Shown: positions 6,134-14,024, numbered from the stretch's first letter. The stretch is DNA of 14,542 nt from Pseudomonadota bacterium (GCA_023419055.1 JAEZYO010000568.1:1-14542), one strand, 5' to 3'. Program-made: numbers and translations. Notes: generated by a model from the sequence alone, not told the origin.

Positions 6134-7132
6134 TCAACTTTCGGCGGCGTCCCCCTCCGGGGATCTCGAAGCGAGTCGCGGGGCGCCGCTCCTGCGGTCG
6201 CTCTCTTTGCGCTGAGTGGACGGCTTGGCGAGCGGCAACACCAGAGAAAACGCGCTGCCCTTACCGAGCGAACTATCGAGCTCCACGCGGCCCTGGTGAG
6301 CCTTCATCACGTGCTTCACGATGGCGAGCCCGAGGCCCGAGCCTTCGCGTTCGCGCGAGAGTCGATCATCCATGCGGTAAAAGCGCTGAAAGATGCGGCT
6401 GTGCTCGGAGGCCTCGATGCCTCGTCCGTTGTCCCTCACCGTGACGCGCACGTCCTTCGGCCCCTCCTCGAAGAAGAGCTCGATCTTCGGAGGATCTCCG
6501 CCGTACTTGTACGCGTTCGTCAAGAGGTTGAAGAGCGCGTCCACCACCGCTCCACGATCGGCGCGCACCAGGAGCGACTCGGGCGGCAGCTTCACGTCGA
6601 GCTCGACGCTCCGGCGCTCCCGCACGGGCTCGAAAGCGTCGACGGCCGTCGCGACGATCGAGCGCAGGTCGGTGTCGCGCAGAACGAACTCCTTGTTGCC
6701 GCTCTCCATGCGCCCCCAGTCGAGCAGGCGATCGATGAGCTCTTGCAGCCGCGTGCTCTCACGGCGGAGCCCTTCGATGCATTTGGTTTCGGCCACGGGA
6801 TCACCCCGTCTAAGCTCGAGCGTCTCTGCGAAAAGCCGGATCGAGGTGAGCGGCGTCCGTAGCTCGTGCGACACCTTCGACACGAAATCGCTCTGCAAGC
6901 GCGAGAGGTTGGCCTCGCGCCGCACGAAGACCCAGACGAGCACGACGCCGGTCGCCGCGATGCCGGAGAGGGCCATCACCAAAATGCCCATCAGCAGGTT
7001 GACGCCTGCCTCCCCGATGAAGAGCAGCACCACTCCGAGCGTGAGCAGGAGGAAGCTCGGCACGACGACGAGCGCCACCAGCAGGATGACGATGCGGCGG
7101 TAGCCGAGCGCGGTGAGATCACGCGAGGCCAT
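6134..7132 (-). CDS. Two-TM sensor histidine kinase with a minimal extracytoplasmic loop
   Basis: Inner-membrane sensor kinase of 332 residues that phosphorylates the adjacent OmpR-type regulator. Two hydrophobic helices (about 13-39 and 46-71) are joined by a loop of only about 6 residues (G-E-A-G-V-N). There is no periplasmic sensor domain and no evident HAMP or PAS domain: the second helix runs almost directly into the dimerisation helix. The H-box S-H-E-L-R-T-P is at 88-94, with phospho-acceptor His89. The N-box (F-N-L-L-T-N-A-Y-K-Y) has Asn202 and Asn206. G1 is D-N-G-R-G at 234-238, the F-box is R-I-F-Q-R-F-Y-R, and G2 is G-S-G-L-G at 264-268. The catalytic core is therefore complete. 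A 20-residue Ser/Arg-rich tail follows. The ATG at 7132 lies 30 bases after the debranching-enzyme stop, so it may be read from the upstream genes or from its own promoter inside that gene. Confidence 0.96.
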   Translation of the reverse strand: MASRDLTALGYRRIVILLVALVVVPSFLLLTLGVVLLFIGEAGVNLLMGILVMALSGIAATGVVLVWVFVRREANLSRLQSDFVSKVSHELRTPLTSIRLFAETLELRRGDPVAETKCIEGLRRESTRLQELIDRLLDWGRMESGNKEFVLRDTDLRSIVATAVDAFEPVRERRSVELDVKLPPESLLVRADRGAVVDALFNLLTNAYKYGGDPPKIELFFEEGPKDVRVTVRDNGRGIEASEHSRIFQRFYRMDDRLSREREGSGLGLAIVKHVMKAHQGRVELDSSLGKGSAFSLVLPLAKPSTQRKESDRRSGAPRLASRSPEGDAAES

Positions 7133-7162
7133 GGGCTATTGGGCCCGAATCTTTGCACACTT

Positions 7163-9184
7163 CTAGGCCGAGAGCAGCGGCTCGAGCGCGCTGAGAGCGC
7201 GCAGGAGCTCCGCCACACTGCTCGCCTGAGCCGGGCTACCGCGCGGGCGGTGCGGGGCGTCCCCATCGGCAAGCTGCGCGACTTGCCCCAGCAAAATACC
7301 GTCGTCCGCGGCGCGCTCGATCAGATCTTCGAGCGAGTCGACCTCGTCGTAGTCCTCTCGCTCCGCCATGAGCGCGAGCCTTGCGCGCACGTACATCCCG
7401 AGCAGGTAGGGCCAGGCGGTGCCCTGGTGGTACGCCGTCTCCCGCTCCTCCGGGCCGCCGGCGAAATGACCGACGTAGCGGCGATCGCGCATCGAGAGGC
7501 TGCGCAGGCCGCGCGGGGTCAAGAGCTCCGAGCCCACTCGCTCGAGCAGCGCCTGAGCCTGCCACTCCTCGAAGAGGTCCGGGGCGATCGAGAGCGCCAT
7601 GAGCGCGTTCGGGCGGATACTGGAGTCGGCCCACGCCTCGGCCGCGTCGCGCGCCTCGCTCAGGCAATCGTAGGGGTAGTCGGTCTCGCCGCACCAGAAG
7701 CGCGCTCGGAAGGCCGAGCGCACGCGCGCCGCCGCCGTGCGGGCAGCCCGCTCGAGCCTCGCGTGGCCGTAGAAGCTCGCCAGCATGGCGACGAGGTCGC
7801 TCCCGCGCGCCCAGAGCGCCTGGAGCTCGATGGGAACGCCGCGCCGGGGTGTCACGGGTTGTCCCCGGATGTGCGCGTCCATCCACGTCAGGGCGACGCC
7901 GCGCTCCGACGCCACGACCAGACCGTCCGGTGCGAGCCACACCCAGCGCCTGCGCCGCGAACACACGCGCAGGAAGACGCGCACGAGCGCCGGATAGAGC
8001 CGCCCTTGCACGAACTCGTCGCGTGGCCCGAGGCGCGAGACGAGCTCACGCGCCGCGTCGAAGAGCCAGAGCGTCGCGTCGGGGCTCGGGCGCGCGCGGC
8101 GGCGCACCGTGTCTTGCAGCGTCTCCGGCAAGAGACCGGCGCGCAGCTCGTCGAGCGCGGCCGCGAGCACCCGCTTCGCCTCGTCGAATCGCTCGCGGAC
8201 CAAGAGCAGCCCGGCCACCGACATCACGAGGTCACGCGTGTAGGTCGTGTGCCACGGGTAACCCGCGATGATGAGCGGCGGCTCGCAGCGGTTCAGGCAG
8301 AACTGCTCGGCGGCGATCGAAAGCACGCGCCCCGTCGCGGAACGCGGCGGGCCGGCGTCTTGAGCGAGGAGCTCCTCGCACGTCTCCTTCACGAGCTCCG
8401 CGGGCGGCCGCTCCGGCAGCGCCCCCACACCGATCACGAGGTGGACGGTCTTGTCCGGCTCGAGTTGCATCTCGACCACCCCGGGCGTCCAAATATCTTC
8501 CTGGAACGCGCTGCCCTCGTTGCGATCGTTCAGGTACTCGAAGCGCCGCCACCAGTCGGGCGATCCCATGAACACGCCCTCGTGCGCGAGGTGAATGGGG
8601 GGCAAGCTCGGTACCGGCTGGAGCTCCACGGCGCCCGGTCGCAGCGTGACGACCTGCATCATCGCCCCGTGCTCGTGCATCAAGGAGTCGACCGGGCGGA
8701 GCGGCATGAGCGGGCGGATGGAAAGCCTCGCCCGGTGCCTGCCTCGCATGGTGTAGGTGATGACGACGGTGTTCTTCCCCCGCACGAGCGAGAGCGTGCG
8801 CTCGAGCGTGTTCTGGCCAATCCGGAAGACCCAGCGCGGGATCGGATCTTGGGAGAACGACTCGATCAAGCGGTAGCCCGGCGTGGGCGCGACCGAGGGG
8901 AACTGGTGCGTCGAGAGGCGGTACGTGCGCTTGTCGTCCTCGACGTTGAGCTGGGTCTCGGTGTGACTCAAGATCACGTGCCGCCCGAGCGGTGGATCGA
9001 GCGCGGCGACGAGCGCGCCGTGATAGCGGCGCGTGTGCATCAACGCGACCGTGCTCATCGAGTACGCACCGGCGCCGTTCGTGTGCAGCCACTCGCGCTC
9101 GGAGGGGCCGAGCTCGCCGTTCGTGTACACGAACGGCCACGGGCCGTCGACGGAGGCGCGCCACTCCTGGCGCTTGGCCTTCAT
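7163..9184 (-). CDS. Glycogen debranching enzyme-like (amylo-alpha-1,6-glucosidase family)
   Basis: A 673-residue cytoplasmic protein of the bacterial glycogen-debranching family (GH133 type), which removes alpha-1,6 branch glucose from glycogen. Length is normal. The N-terminal domain carries E-W-L-H-T-N-G-A-G-A-Y (31-41) and T-R-R-Y-H-G-A-L-V-A-A (51-61), close to the family's usual 'EWLxTNGxGGY' and 'RRYHGLLVA'. The (alpha/alpha)6 catalytic domain follows. It contains L-T-W-M-D-A at 432-437 (Asp436), V-T-P-R-R-G-V-P-I-E-L-Q-A-L-W (444-458), R-P-N-A-L-M-A-L-S (524-532), G-L-R-S-L-S (569-574) and A-Y-H-Q-G-T-A-W-P (584-592), all strong family motifs. One motif differs: the segment at 311-318 reads W-H-T-T-Y-T-R-D, where most members I know have W-F-x-x-W-G-R-D. 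Asp318 is kept. The ATG overlaps the aroE stop (ATGA), so translation is coupled. Glycogen and trehalose storage is common in myxobacteria. Confidence 0.92.
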   Translation of the reverse strand: MKAKRQEWRASVDGPWPFVYTNGELGPSEREWLHTNGAGAYSMSTVALMHTRRYHGALVAALDPPLGRHVILSHTETQLNVEDDKRTYRLSTHQFPSVAPTPGYRLIESFSQDPIPRWVFRIGQNTLERTLSLVRGKNTVVITYTMRGRHRARLSIRPLMPLRPVDSLMHEHGAMMQVVTLRPGAVELQPVPSLPPIHLAHEGVFMGSPDWWRRFEYLNDRNEGSAFQEDIWTPGVVEMQLEPDKTVHLVIGVGALPERPPAELVKETCEELLAQDAGPPRSATGRVLSIAAEQFCLNRCEPPLIIAGYPWHTTYTRDLVMSVAGLLLVRERFDEAKRVLAAALDELRAGLLPETLQDTVRRRARPSPDATLWLFDAARELVSRLGPRDEFVQGRLYPALVRVFLRVCSRRRRWVWLAPDGLVVASERGVALTWMDAHIRGQPVTPRRGVPIELQALWARGSDLVAMLASFYGHARLERAARTAAARVRSAFRARFWCGETDYPYDCLSEARDAAEAWADSSIRPNALMALSIAPDLFEEWQAQALLERVGSELLTPRGLRSLSMRDRRYVGHFAGGPEERETAYHQGTAWPYLLGMYVRARLALMAEREDYDEVDSLEDLIERAADDGILLGQVAQLADGDAPHRPRGSPAQASSVAELLRALSALEPLLSA

Positions 9185-10056
9185 GAGTGCCTCGCAGCGA
9201 GCGCATCGCGCGCCGCTCGAAACAGCGGTTCTTCCGGCGCCGAAGCGCCGAGCCAGAGCTCGATCGCGGCCCGGGCCTGACCGACGAGCATGCCGAGCCC
9301 CCCACGCGCGACTCGTCCGCTCTCGGCGGCGGCTCGCAGGAAGGGAGTCACTTCGGGCACGTAGATCAGATCATACGCGCCGGCAGACGCAGGCAGCAGA
9401 GACCAGGGTACGAGGGACACGACGCTCTCGCCCGAGTCGGCGCCGTGCATGCCCGCGCTCGTCGCTTGCACCAGCAGGTCGCAGCGCCGAGCGGCGGCCT
9501 CGAGCGCGGAGCGCGACGCGGCGTCGGTCGGCCACGCGAGCGGAGCGGCGGAGAGCTTCCGGAACTCGTCGGCCCCTTCTCCGCTCACGGGATCGCCCGC
9601 GAAGCGGCGCGCCACCACGAACACCTCGGCGCCTAGCCTGCGGCACGAAGCGACGGCGGCGAGCGCGGCGCCACCGCTGCCAATCACGAGCGCGACGCGC
9701 GGCCGCTCGCACAACAGCCGGAGCTCGCGCTCGAGCGCGACGATGTCGGTGTTCGTGGCCACCACCGCGCCGTCGGCGGCTCGAGAGAGCACGTTCGCCG
9801 CGCCGATGGCAGAAGCTTCAGGCTCGGCGCGATCGGCGAGGCGGAGCGCCACGCGCTTCCACGGGATGGTGACGTTCGCGCCCGCGATCTCGCCGCGCCG
9901 TACGCTCTCCACCACCTTCGCGACCGCGGCTTCGTCGGGAGCGTCGACGAGCTCGTAGCGGTGATCGAGGCCGAGCGCGAGGTACGCGGCGCCGTGGATG
10001 GCGGGCGACAACGAGTGGGCCACCGGGTGACCTATCAGGACGAAACGCAGGCTCAC
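9181..10056 (-). CDS. aroE: Shikimate dehydrogenase
   Basis: NADP(H)-dependent reduction of 3-dehydroshikimate to shikimate, the fourth step of the aromatic amino acid pathway (EC 1.1.1.25). The 291-residue protein is slightly longer than E. coli AroE. Shikimate-binding residues are seen: S-L-S-P at 15-18, and N-V-T-I-P-W-K at 61-67 with Lys67 as catalytic base. The N-T-D at 102-104 supplies the catalytic Asp104; the Gly that usually follows in the longer motif is absent here. The nucleotide-binding loop is G-S-G-G-A-A at 126-131. D-L-I-Y-V-P-E-V-T-P-F near 219-229 and G-L-G-M-L-V-G-Q with Gln250 complete the signature. The start is a GTG at 10056 that overlaps the xseA stop as GTGA. The stop overlaps the next ATG as ATGA. 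An N-terminal A-H-S-L-S-P right after the first strand supports this start. Confidence 0.95.
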   Translation of the reverse strand: MSLRFVLIGHPVAHSLSPAIHGAAYLALGLDHRYELVDAPDEAAVAKVVESVRRGEIAGANVTIPWKRVALRLADRAEPEASAIGAANVLSRAADGAVVATNTDIVALERELRLLCERPRVALVIGSGGAALAAVASCRRLGAEVFVVARRFAGDPVSGEGADEFRKLSAAPLAWPTDAASRSALEAAARRCDLLVQATSAGMHGADSGESVVSLVPWSLLPASAGAYDLIYVPEVTPFLRAAAESGRVARGGLGMLVGQARAAIELWLGASAPEEPLFRAARDALAARHS

Positions 10057-11471
10057 TTCTCTGCCTCCTCGGACTCCACTCGCTTGACCTCGGCCTCGAA
10101 ACGCCCGCGCGCGACGCGTACGACCACCGGGTCTCCCGGCGAGAGCTCCCGCGCGTCACGCACCGCTCGCCCCTGGGGTAAAGTGGCGATGGCGTAGCCG
10201 CGAGAGAGCACCGCGAGCGGAGAGAGCGCGTCGAGCCTTGAAACCTTATCGGCGAGCTCGGCGCGGCGCTCGCGCAGGAAGCGCCTGGACGCGCCCTGGA
10301 GCCGCACGCCGAGCAACCCGGACTCCACCTTCGCGCGCCCTATCACCACGCGCGGGTGACGCGAGAGCAGGCGTCGCTCGCAGGCGGACAGACGTGAACG
10401 GCGCTCCCCCACCACCCGCTCGAAGCGCTTTTCCAGGCGACCGAGCAGACTATCCAGCTCCTCCTGGCGCTCGGCGATCGTGAAGCGCGGGTCGGCGAGG
10501 CGCGCCTCCGCGCGATAAAGACGGTTCCGCACGGTCGCGAGGCGTGCCCTGAGCGCACGCGCGAGCTCGAGCCGGAGCCCCCGCAAGCGCTCGCGGCGCG
10601 CGCGGACGTCCGGCACCACGAGCTCGGCGGCGTGAGACGGCGTGGCCGCGCGCACGTCGGCGCAAAGGTCGGTCAGGGTGACGTCCACCTCGTGCCCGAC
10701 GGCGCTCACCACGGGCACCGTGGCCCGCGCGATGCGCCGCACGACGCGCTCGTCGTTGAACGCCATCAAGTCTTCGCCCGAGCCACCGCCGCGGCCGACG
10801 ATCAAGACGTCGAGCCCGGGGTAGCGCTCGATGAGATCGATCGCGCGCACGATGGCGACCGGCGCGTTCTCTCCCTGGACCGCTGCCGGCACGAGCACGA
10901 GCCGCACCGAGGCGCGACGAAACGCGACCGTACGAATGTCGTGGAAGGCGGCCCCCGCCTTGCTGGTCACGACGCCGACGACCTTGGGGTCGAGCGGCAG
11001 CGGCCGCTTGCGCTCCTCGGAGAAGAGCCCCTCCTCGGAGAGGCGCTGCTTGAGCTGCTCGAGCGCTTCCAGGAGCGCGCCTCGGCCGGTGGCGCGCGCG
11101 AGCGAGCCCACGAACTGGAGGCGTCCGCGCGGCGCCCAGATCGTCGCCTTCCCTTGCAGTTGAATGCGGGCCCCTTCCACCAGGTGCTTGCGCGCGCGTT
11201 GCGCGTCGAACTTGTACATCACGCACTCGACGATCGCGTCCTCGCGCTCATCCTTGAGCGTGAAGTAGACGTGACCGCTCGTGGCGCGCTTGAGGGAAGC
11301 GACCTCGCCTTCGACCCAGACACCGGCGCTGGTCGACTCGACGGCGCGCCGCAGCCTTCTGTCGAGCTCGGCGACGCTGAGGACTTCGCTGCCTGCGTTC
11401 ACGGCGGGCCGTCGTACCACGGGAGGCGGGTTCGCGGGCGCACAATGCGGCGAACGCGCGGGCCGGTCCAC
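10053..11471 (-). CDS. xseA: Exodeoxyribonuclease VII large subunit
   Basis: Large catalytic subunit of exonuclease VII, which degrades single-stranded DNA from both ends to acid-insoluble oligonucleotides and works with several copies of the small subunit XseB. It has 472 residues from the GTG at 11471, at the upper end of the family. An N-terminal OB-fold begins about residue 30 (L-S-V-A-E-L-D then V-W-V-E-G-E-V-A-S-L). The catalytic domain follows: G-V-V-T-S-K-A-G-A-A-F-H-D-I (166-179), G-R-G-G-G-S-G-E-D-L (216-225) and G-H-E-V-D-V-T-L-T-D at 249-258 with R-A-A-T-P-S-H-A-A-E. A long Arg/Leu-rich helical region comes next, then the C-terminal S-R-G-Y-A-I. The first 25 residues are low complexity; an in-frame GTG at 11402 could be the true start. 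No xseB is visible in this window. It heads the coupled xseA-aroE-GDE cluster and is divergent from the biotin carboxylase gene. Confidence 0.95.
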   Translation of the reverse strand: MDRPARSPHCAPANPPPVVRRPAVNAGSEVLSVAELDRRLRRAVESTSAGVWVEGEVASLKRATSGHVYFTLKDEREDAIVECVMYKFDAQRARKHLVEGARIQLQGKATIWAPRGRLQFVGSLARATGRGALLEALEQLKQRLSEEGLFSEERKRPLPLDPKVVGVVTSKAGAAFHDIRTVAFRRASVRLVLVPAAVQGENAPVAIVRAIDLIERYPGLDVLIVGRGGGSGEDLMAFNDERVVRRIARATVPVVSAVGHEVDVTLTDLCADVRAATPSHAAELVVPDVRARRERLRGLRLELARALRARLATVRNRLYRAEARLADPRFTIAERQEELDSLLGRLEKRFERVVGERRSRLSACERRLLSRHPRVVIGRAKVESGLLGVRLQGASRRFLRERRAELADKVSRLDALSPLAVLSRGYAIATLPQGRAVRDARELSPGDPVVVRVARGRFEAEVKRVESEEAEK

Positions 11472-11542
11472 GATTGCCGCGCGCTCCGCGTGATTGACCG
11501 GAACACAAGATTCGAGTCCGGCGCTATGCTGGCTCCCCTCGC
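11472..11542. promoter_or_regulatory. Short divergent promoter region between xseA and the biotin carboxylase gene
   Basis: These 71 bases separate two divergent genes and must hold both promoters unless transcription starts inside a gene. On the plus strand TTGACC (11494-11499) matches a -35 and TATGCT (11525-11530) matches a -10, but they are 25 bases apart, too far to form one promoter. TATGCT alone is placed so that a start would fall about 6 bases before the ATG. No convincing pair is visible for xseA. I call the region from gene layout, not from recognised elements. Confidence 0.4.
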
Positions 11543-13018
11543 ATGTTCAAGAAGGTCCTGATCGCCAACCGCGGGGAAATAGCGGTCCGCATCTCGCGAA
11601 CCCTGCGTGAGATGGGGATCGCGAGCGCGGCCGTCTACACGGAGCCCGATCGGGCGAGCCTTCACGCGCGCTCGGCCGACTACGCCTACTGCCTCGGCGA
11701 AGCGCCTCGCGCGTACTTGGACGCGGAGCGCCTGCTCGACTTGGCGACGCGGACGGGTTGTGACGCCGTCCACCCAGGGTACGGCTTCCTCTCCGAGAAC
11801 GCCGGCTTCGCCGAAGCTTGTGCCGCGAAGAGCGTGACCTTCATCGGCCCCCCGCCGAGCGCGATCTACGCGATGGGCAGCAAGCAGCGCGCCCGCGCGC
11901 TGATGGCGCAGGCGGGCGTTCCCATCGTCCCCGGAGGTGGAGCGACCACTCTCGAAGAAGCGCGGGCCACGGCGGCGAGCGTCGGCTACCCCGTGCTCGT
12001 CAAGGCGAGCGACGGGGGCGGCGGCAAGGGCATGCGCCTGGTGCGCTCGGAGGCCGAGCTCGCGGCCGCGCTCGAGCGTACCCAGAGCGAGGCCGAAAAG
12101 GCCTTCGGCAGCGGCGAGGTCTACATCGAAAAGGCGATTGAGCGCGCGCGTCACGTCGAGGTGCAGGTCCTCGGCGATCGCAGCGGACGGCTGCTGCACC
12201 TCTTCGAACGCGACTGCTCGCTGCAGCGGCGTCATCAGAAGGTCGTGGAGGAGACCCCGTGCCCCGCGCTCACGCCGGCTACACGGCAGGCGCTGTGCGA
12301 CGTGGCCGTGAAAGGCGCGGCGAGCATCGGGTACTACTCGGCCGGCACGTTCGAGTTTTTGCTCGCTGAGGACGGCTCCTTCTACTTCCTCGAGATGAAC
12401 ACGCGCCTGCAGGTCGAGCACCCGATCACGGAGCTCGTGACCGGGGTGGATCTGGTTCGCGAAATGGTGCGCGTCGCGGCGGGTGAGCCGCTCGAGCTCG
12501 GAACGCCGGAGCCACGCGGGGCCGCGATCGAAGCGCGCGTCTACGCCGAGGATCCCGCCTCCGGCTTCTTGCCCAGCCCGGGCACCATTGCGGAGCTTCG
12601 AGCGCCGGCCGGCCCCTTCGTCCGCGACGACAGCGGCGTCTACGCGGGGATGACGGTGAGTCCGCACTACGATCCGATGCTGTCGAAGCTCTGCGTGTGG
12701 GCGCCCACGCGCGCGCTCGCGCTCCGCCGACTGGCTCGCGCGCTCGACGAGTACCTGGTGCTCGGCGTCACCACCAACCTTCGCTTTCTGCGCGCCCTCG
12801 TCGCGAGCGATGCGGTGAGCACCGGGCAATACGACACCACCTTCATCGAAGGGAAGCTCGACAGCTTGCTCGAAAACCACCGCGGGGCGGCGGTCGATCC
12901 GGCAGCGCTCGCCGGCGCGTTCGCGGTCGCGCAGGCGCGCGAGGACGAGAAGGCTGCTCCGAAGGCCGACTCCGTACCGCCCTGGCTCGCTCAGCACCGG
13001 AGCTCTCTCCGCCAATAG
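11543..13018 (+). CDS. accC: Biotin carboxylase subunit of acetyl-/acyl-CoA carboxylase
   Basis: ATP-grasp enzyme that carboxylates biotin on a carrier protein with bicarbonate and ATP (EC 6.3.4.14). The 491-residue chain is somewhat longer than E. coli AccC. The N-terminal K-K-V-L-I-A-N-R-G-E-I-A is diagnostic. Lys154 and the Gly-rich loop D-G-G-G-G-K-G-M (157-164) bind ATP. F-E-R-D-C-S-L-Q-R-R-H-Q-K with Lys233, and E-M-N-T-R-L-Q-V-E-H-P with Glu284, Asn286 and Arg288, form the active site, with Glu271 the other metal ligand by comparison with the E. coli enzyme. The tail after about 455 (F-I-E-G-K-L-D-S-L-L) resembles the start of the linker in acyl-CoA carboxylase alpha subunits, but no M-K-M biotin-attachment domain follows. 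A biotin carrier and carboxyltransferase must be encoded elsewhere. Whether the substrate pathway is acetyl- or propionyl-CoA cannot be settled, so the symbol is used in the broad sense. It is convergent with the MshEN gene 19 bases on. Confidence 0.92.
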   Translation: MFKKVLIANRGEIAVRISRTLREMGIASAAVYTEPDRASLHARSADYAYCLGEAPRAYLDAERLLDLATRTGCDAVHPGYGFLSENAGFAEACAAKSVTFIGPPPSAIYAMGSKQRARALMAQAGVPIVPGGGATTLEEARATAASVGYPVLVKASDGGGGKGMRLVRSEAELAAALERTQSEAEKAFGSGEVYIEKAIERARHVEVQVLGDRSGRLLHLFERDCSLQRRHQKVVEETPCPALTPATRQALCDVAVKGAASIGYYSAGTFEFLLAEDGSFYFLEMNTRLQVEHPITELVTGVDLVREMVRVAAGEPLELGTPEPRGAAIEARVYAEDPASGFLPSPGTIAELRAPAGPFVRDDSGVYAGMTVSPHYDPMLSKLCVWAPTRALALRRLARALDEYLVLGVTTNLRFLRALVASDAVSTGQYDTTFIEGKLDSLLENHRGAAVDPAALAGAFAVAQAREDEKAAPKADSVPPWLAQHRSSLRQ

Positions 13019-13037
13019 CCTAGCGGACGCAGCGCCC

Positions 13038-14024
13038 TCAAACCTTGCGGTATTCCTCGACGAACTCCCAATCCGCGATCAGCTGCTTCTTGAGCATCAC
13101 CGAAAGAAGGGCCGCGAAGAGCGCCTGCCAGTTCACCGCGTCGCCGAGGATTTCCGAAGCGTCGGCCCCGTGAGACACCGCTCGCAACGCCGCGATCAAG
13201 TCACGGGCGGTCAGATCCGGAGGAGCGCTGGCGGTGGTCACCTTCTCCTCGGGCTCCGGGGGCTTTCGTGCCGGCAAGTTGATCTGAGTGCCGTCGAGCA
13301 GCGTGAGCGTCACCATGCGCGACTTGCGGCGAGCCGGAGCCGGCATGCTCACCTCACGCGCCTCGATGCGAGGACCGCTGTCGGGCGGGGGTTCCGAAAT
13401 CAGATCGTCCGGCCCGGGCCCGAGATTGGGGAGGCGCGGCTCTGCGGGGATCACCTCGTCTTCGGGTACGGCAGGCTCTGAGGAGCGAGAAGGAACCTCG
13501 GCGGCCTGACGATTGCGGAGCGCCTCCTCCGCCTCGAGCTCGGCGACCGCGTCGGAGAGCGAGGGCGTGGTCGATCGTCCGCCGTAGTACACGCGGATCG
13601 CCGAGCGAATGTCCGAAGGGGGGGCGATCATCGCGCGCACCGGCAGGCCGCACCATTGCGAAACCTCGCGCTGCGCGACCTCGTCACTCGGATCGTCCAT
13701 CGCCACGTAGAGGGTCTCTCCGAGCCCGCGCACGCGGCGCACGAAGATCGGAACGAGGCCGTACTTTTCCGCGAGCTCGAGCGGCACGAGGTCGAGGAGC
13801 TGGCGCGAGAAATCGATGTGGTAGAGCGAAACCCACGGCAAACTCAGCTGCTGACTCAGAATCTGCGTGACCTGGGTCTCCGTGACGAGCCCCGCCTGAA
13901 CCAGGAGCTTGCCGAGGCGGCGCCCGTCCCGCTTTTGGAGCTCGAGCGCCTCCTCCAGCTGATCCCGCGTGATGATCTGGGCCGCTACGAGCAGCTCGCC
14001 GAGCCGAACGCGCTTGTTAGCCAT
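13038..14024 (-). CDS. Orphan MshEN (GspE N-terminal) domain protein, possible c-di-GMP binder
   Basis: A 328-residue cytoplasmic protein. Residues about 5-150 form an MshEN/GspE N-terminal domain, normally found in front of type II secretion and type IV pilus ATPases. No Walker A/B ATPase domain follows. Two consecutive 24-residue repeats (7-30 and 36-59) match the c-di-GMP-binding MshEN pattern: R-L-G at the start, hydrophobic residues at repeat positions 12, 17 and 21, and Gln at 24. The rest of the domain (L-P-W-V-S-L, L-V-P-L-E-L-A-E-K-Y, L-V-P-I-F-V-R-R, A-M-D-D-P-S-D) is typical. A disordered Pro/Glu-rich linker spans about 160-245. A conserved-looking helical C-terminus then carries T-L-L-D-G-T-Q-I-N and D-L-I-A-A-L-R-A-V. 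The ATG at 14024 follows a G-rich stretch. Such ATPase-less MshEN proteins are frequent in myxobacteria. Ligand binding here is inference. Confidence 0.88.
   Translation of the reverse strand: MANKRVRLGELLVAAQIITRDQLEEALELQKRDGRRLGKLLVQAGLVTETQVTQILSQQLSLPWVSLYHIDFSRQLLDLVPLELAEKYGLVPIFVRRVRGLGETLYVAMDDPSDEVAQREVSQWCGLPVRAMIAPPSDIRSAIRVYYGGRSTTPSLSDAVAELEAEEALRNRQAAEVPSRSSEPAVPEDEVIPAEPRLPNLGPGPDDLISEPPPDSGPRIEAREVSMPAPARRKSRMVTLTLLDGTQINLPARKPPEPEEKVTTASAPPDLTARDLIAALRAVSHGADASEILGDAVNWQALFAALLSVMLKKQLIADWEFVEEYRKV

Noticed and set aside
6866..9280. 804-codon open frame on the plus strand, opposite the debranching enzyme
   Set aside because: It is rich in Arg, His, Glu and Ala with no family motif, and lies antisense to a gene with many clear motifs. 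Long antisense frames are a by-product of high GC codon use.
11494..11530. TTGACC and TATGCT as a promoter for the biotin carboxylase gene
   Set aside because: The 25-base spacer is far outside the 16-18 base range, so they cannot be one sigma-70 promoter.
11399..13015. 538-codon open frame on the minus strand, opposite the biotin carboxylase gene
   Set aside because: No recognisable domain, Arg/Ala-biased composition, and the plus strand carries every ATP-grasp motif.
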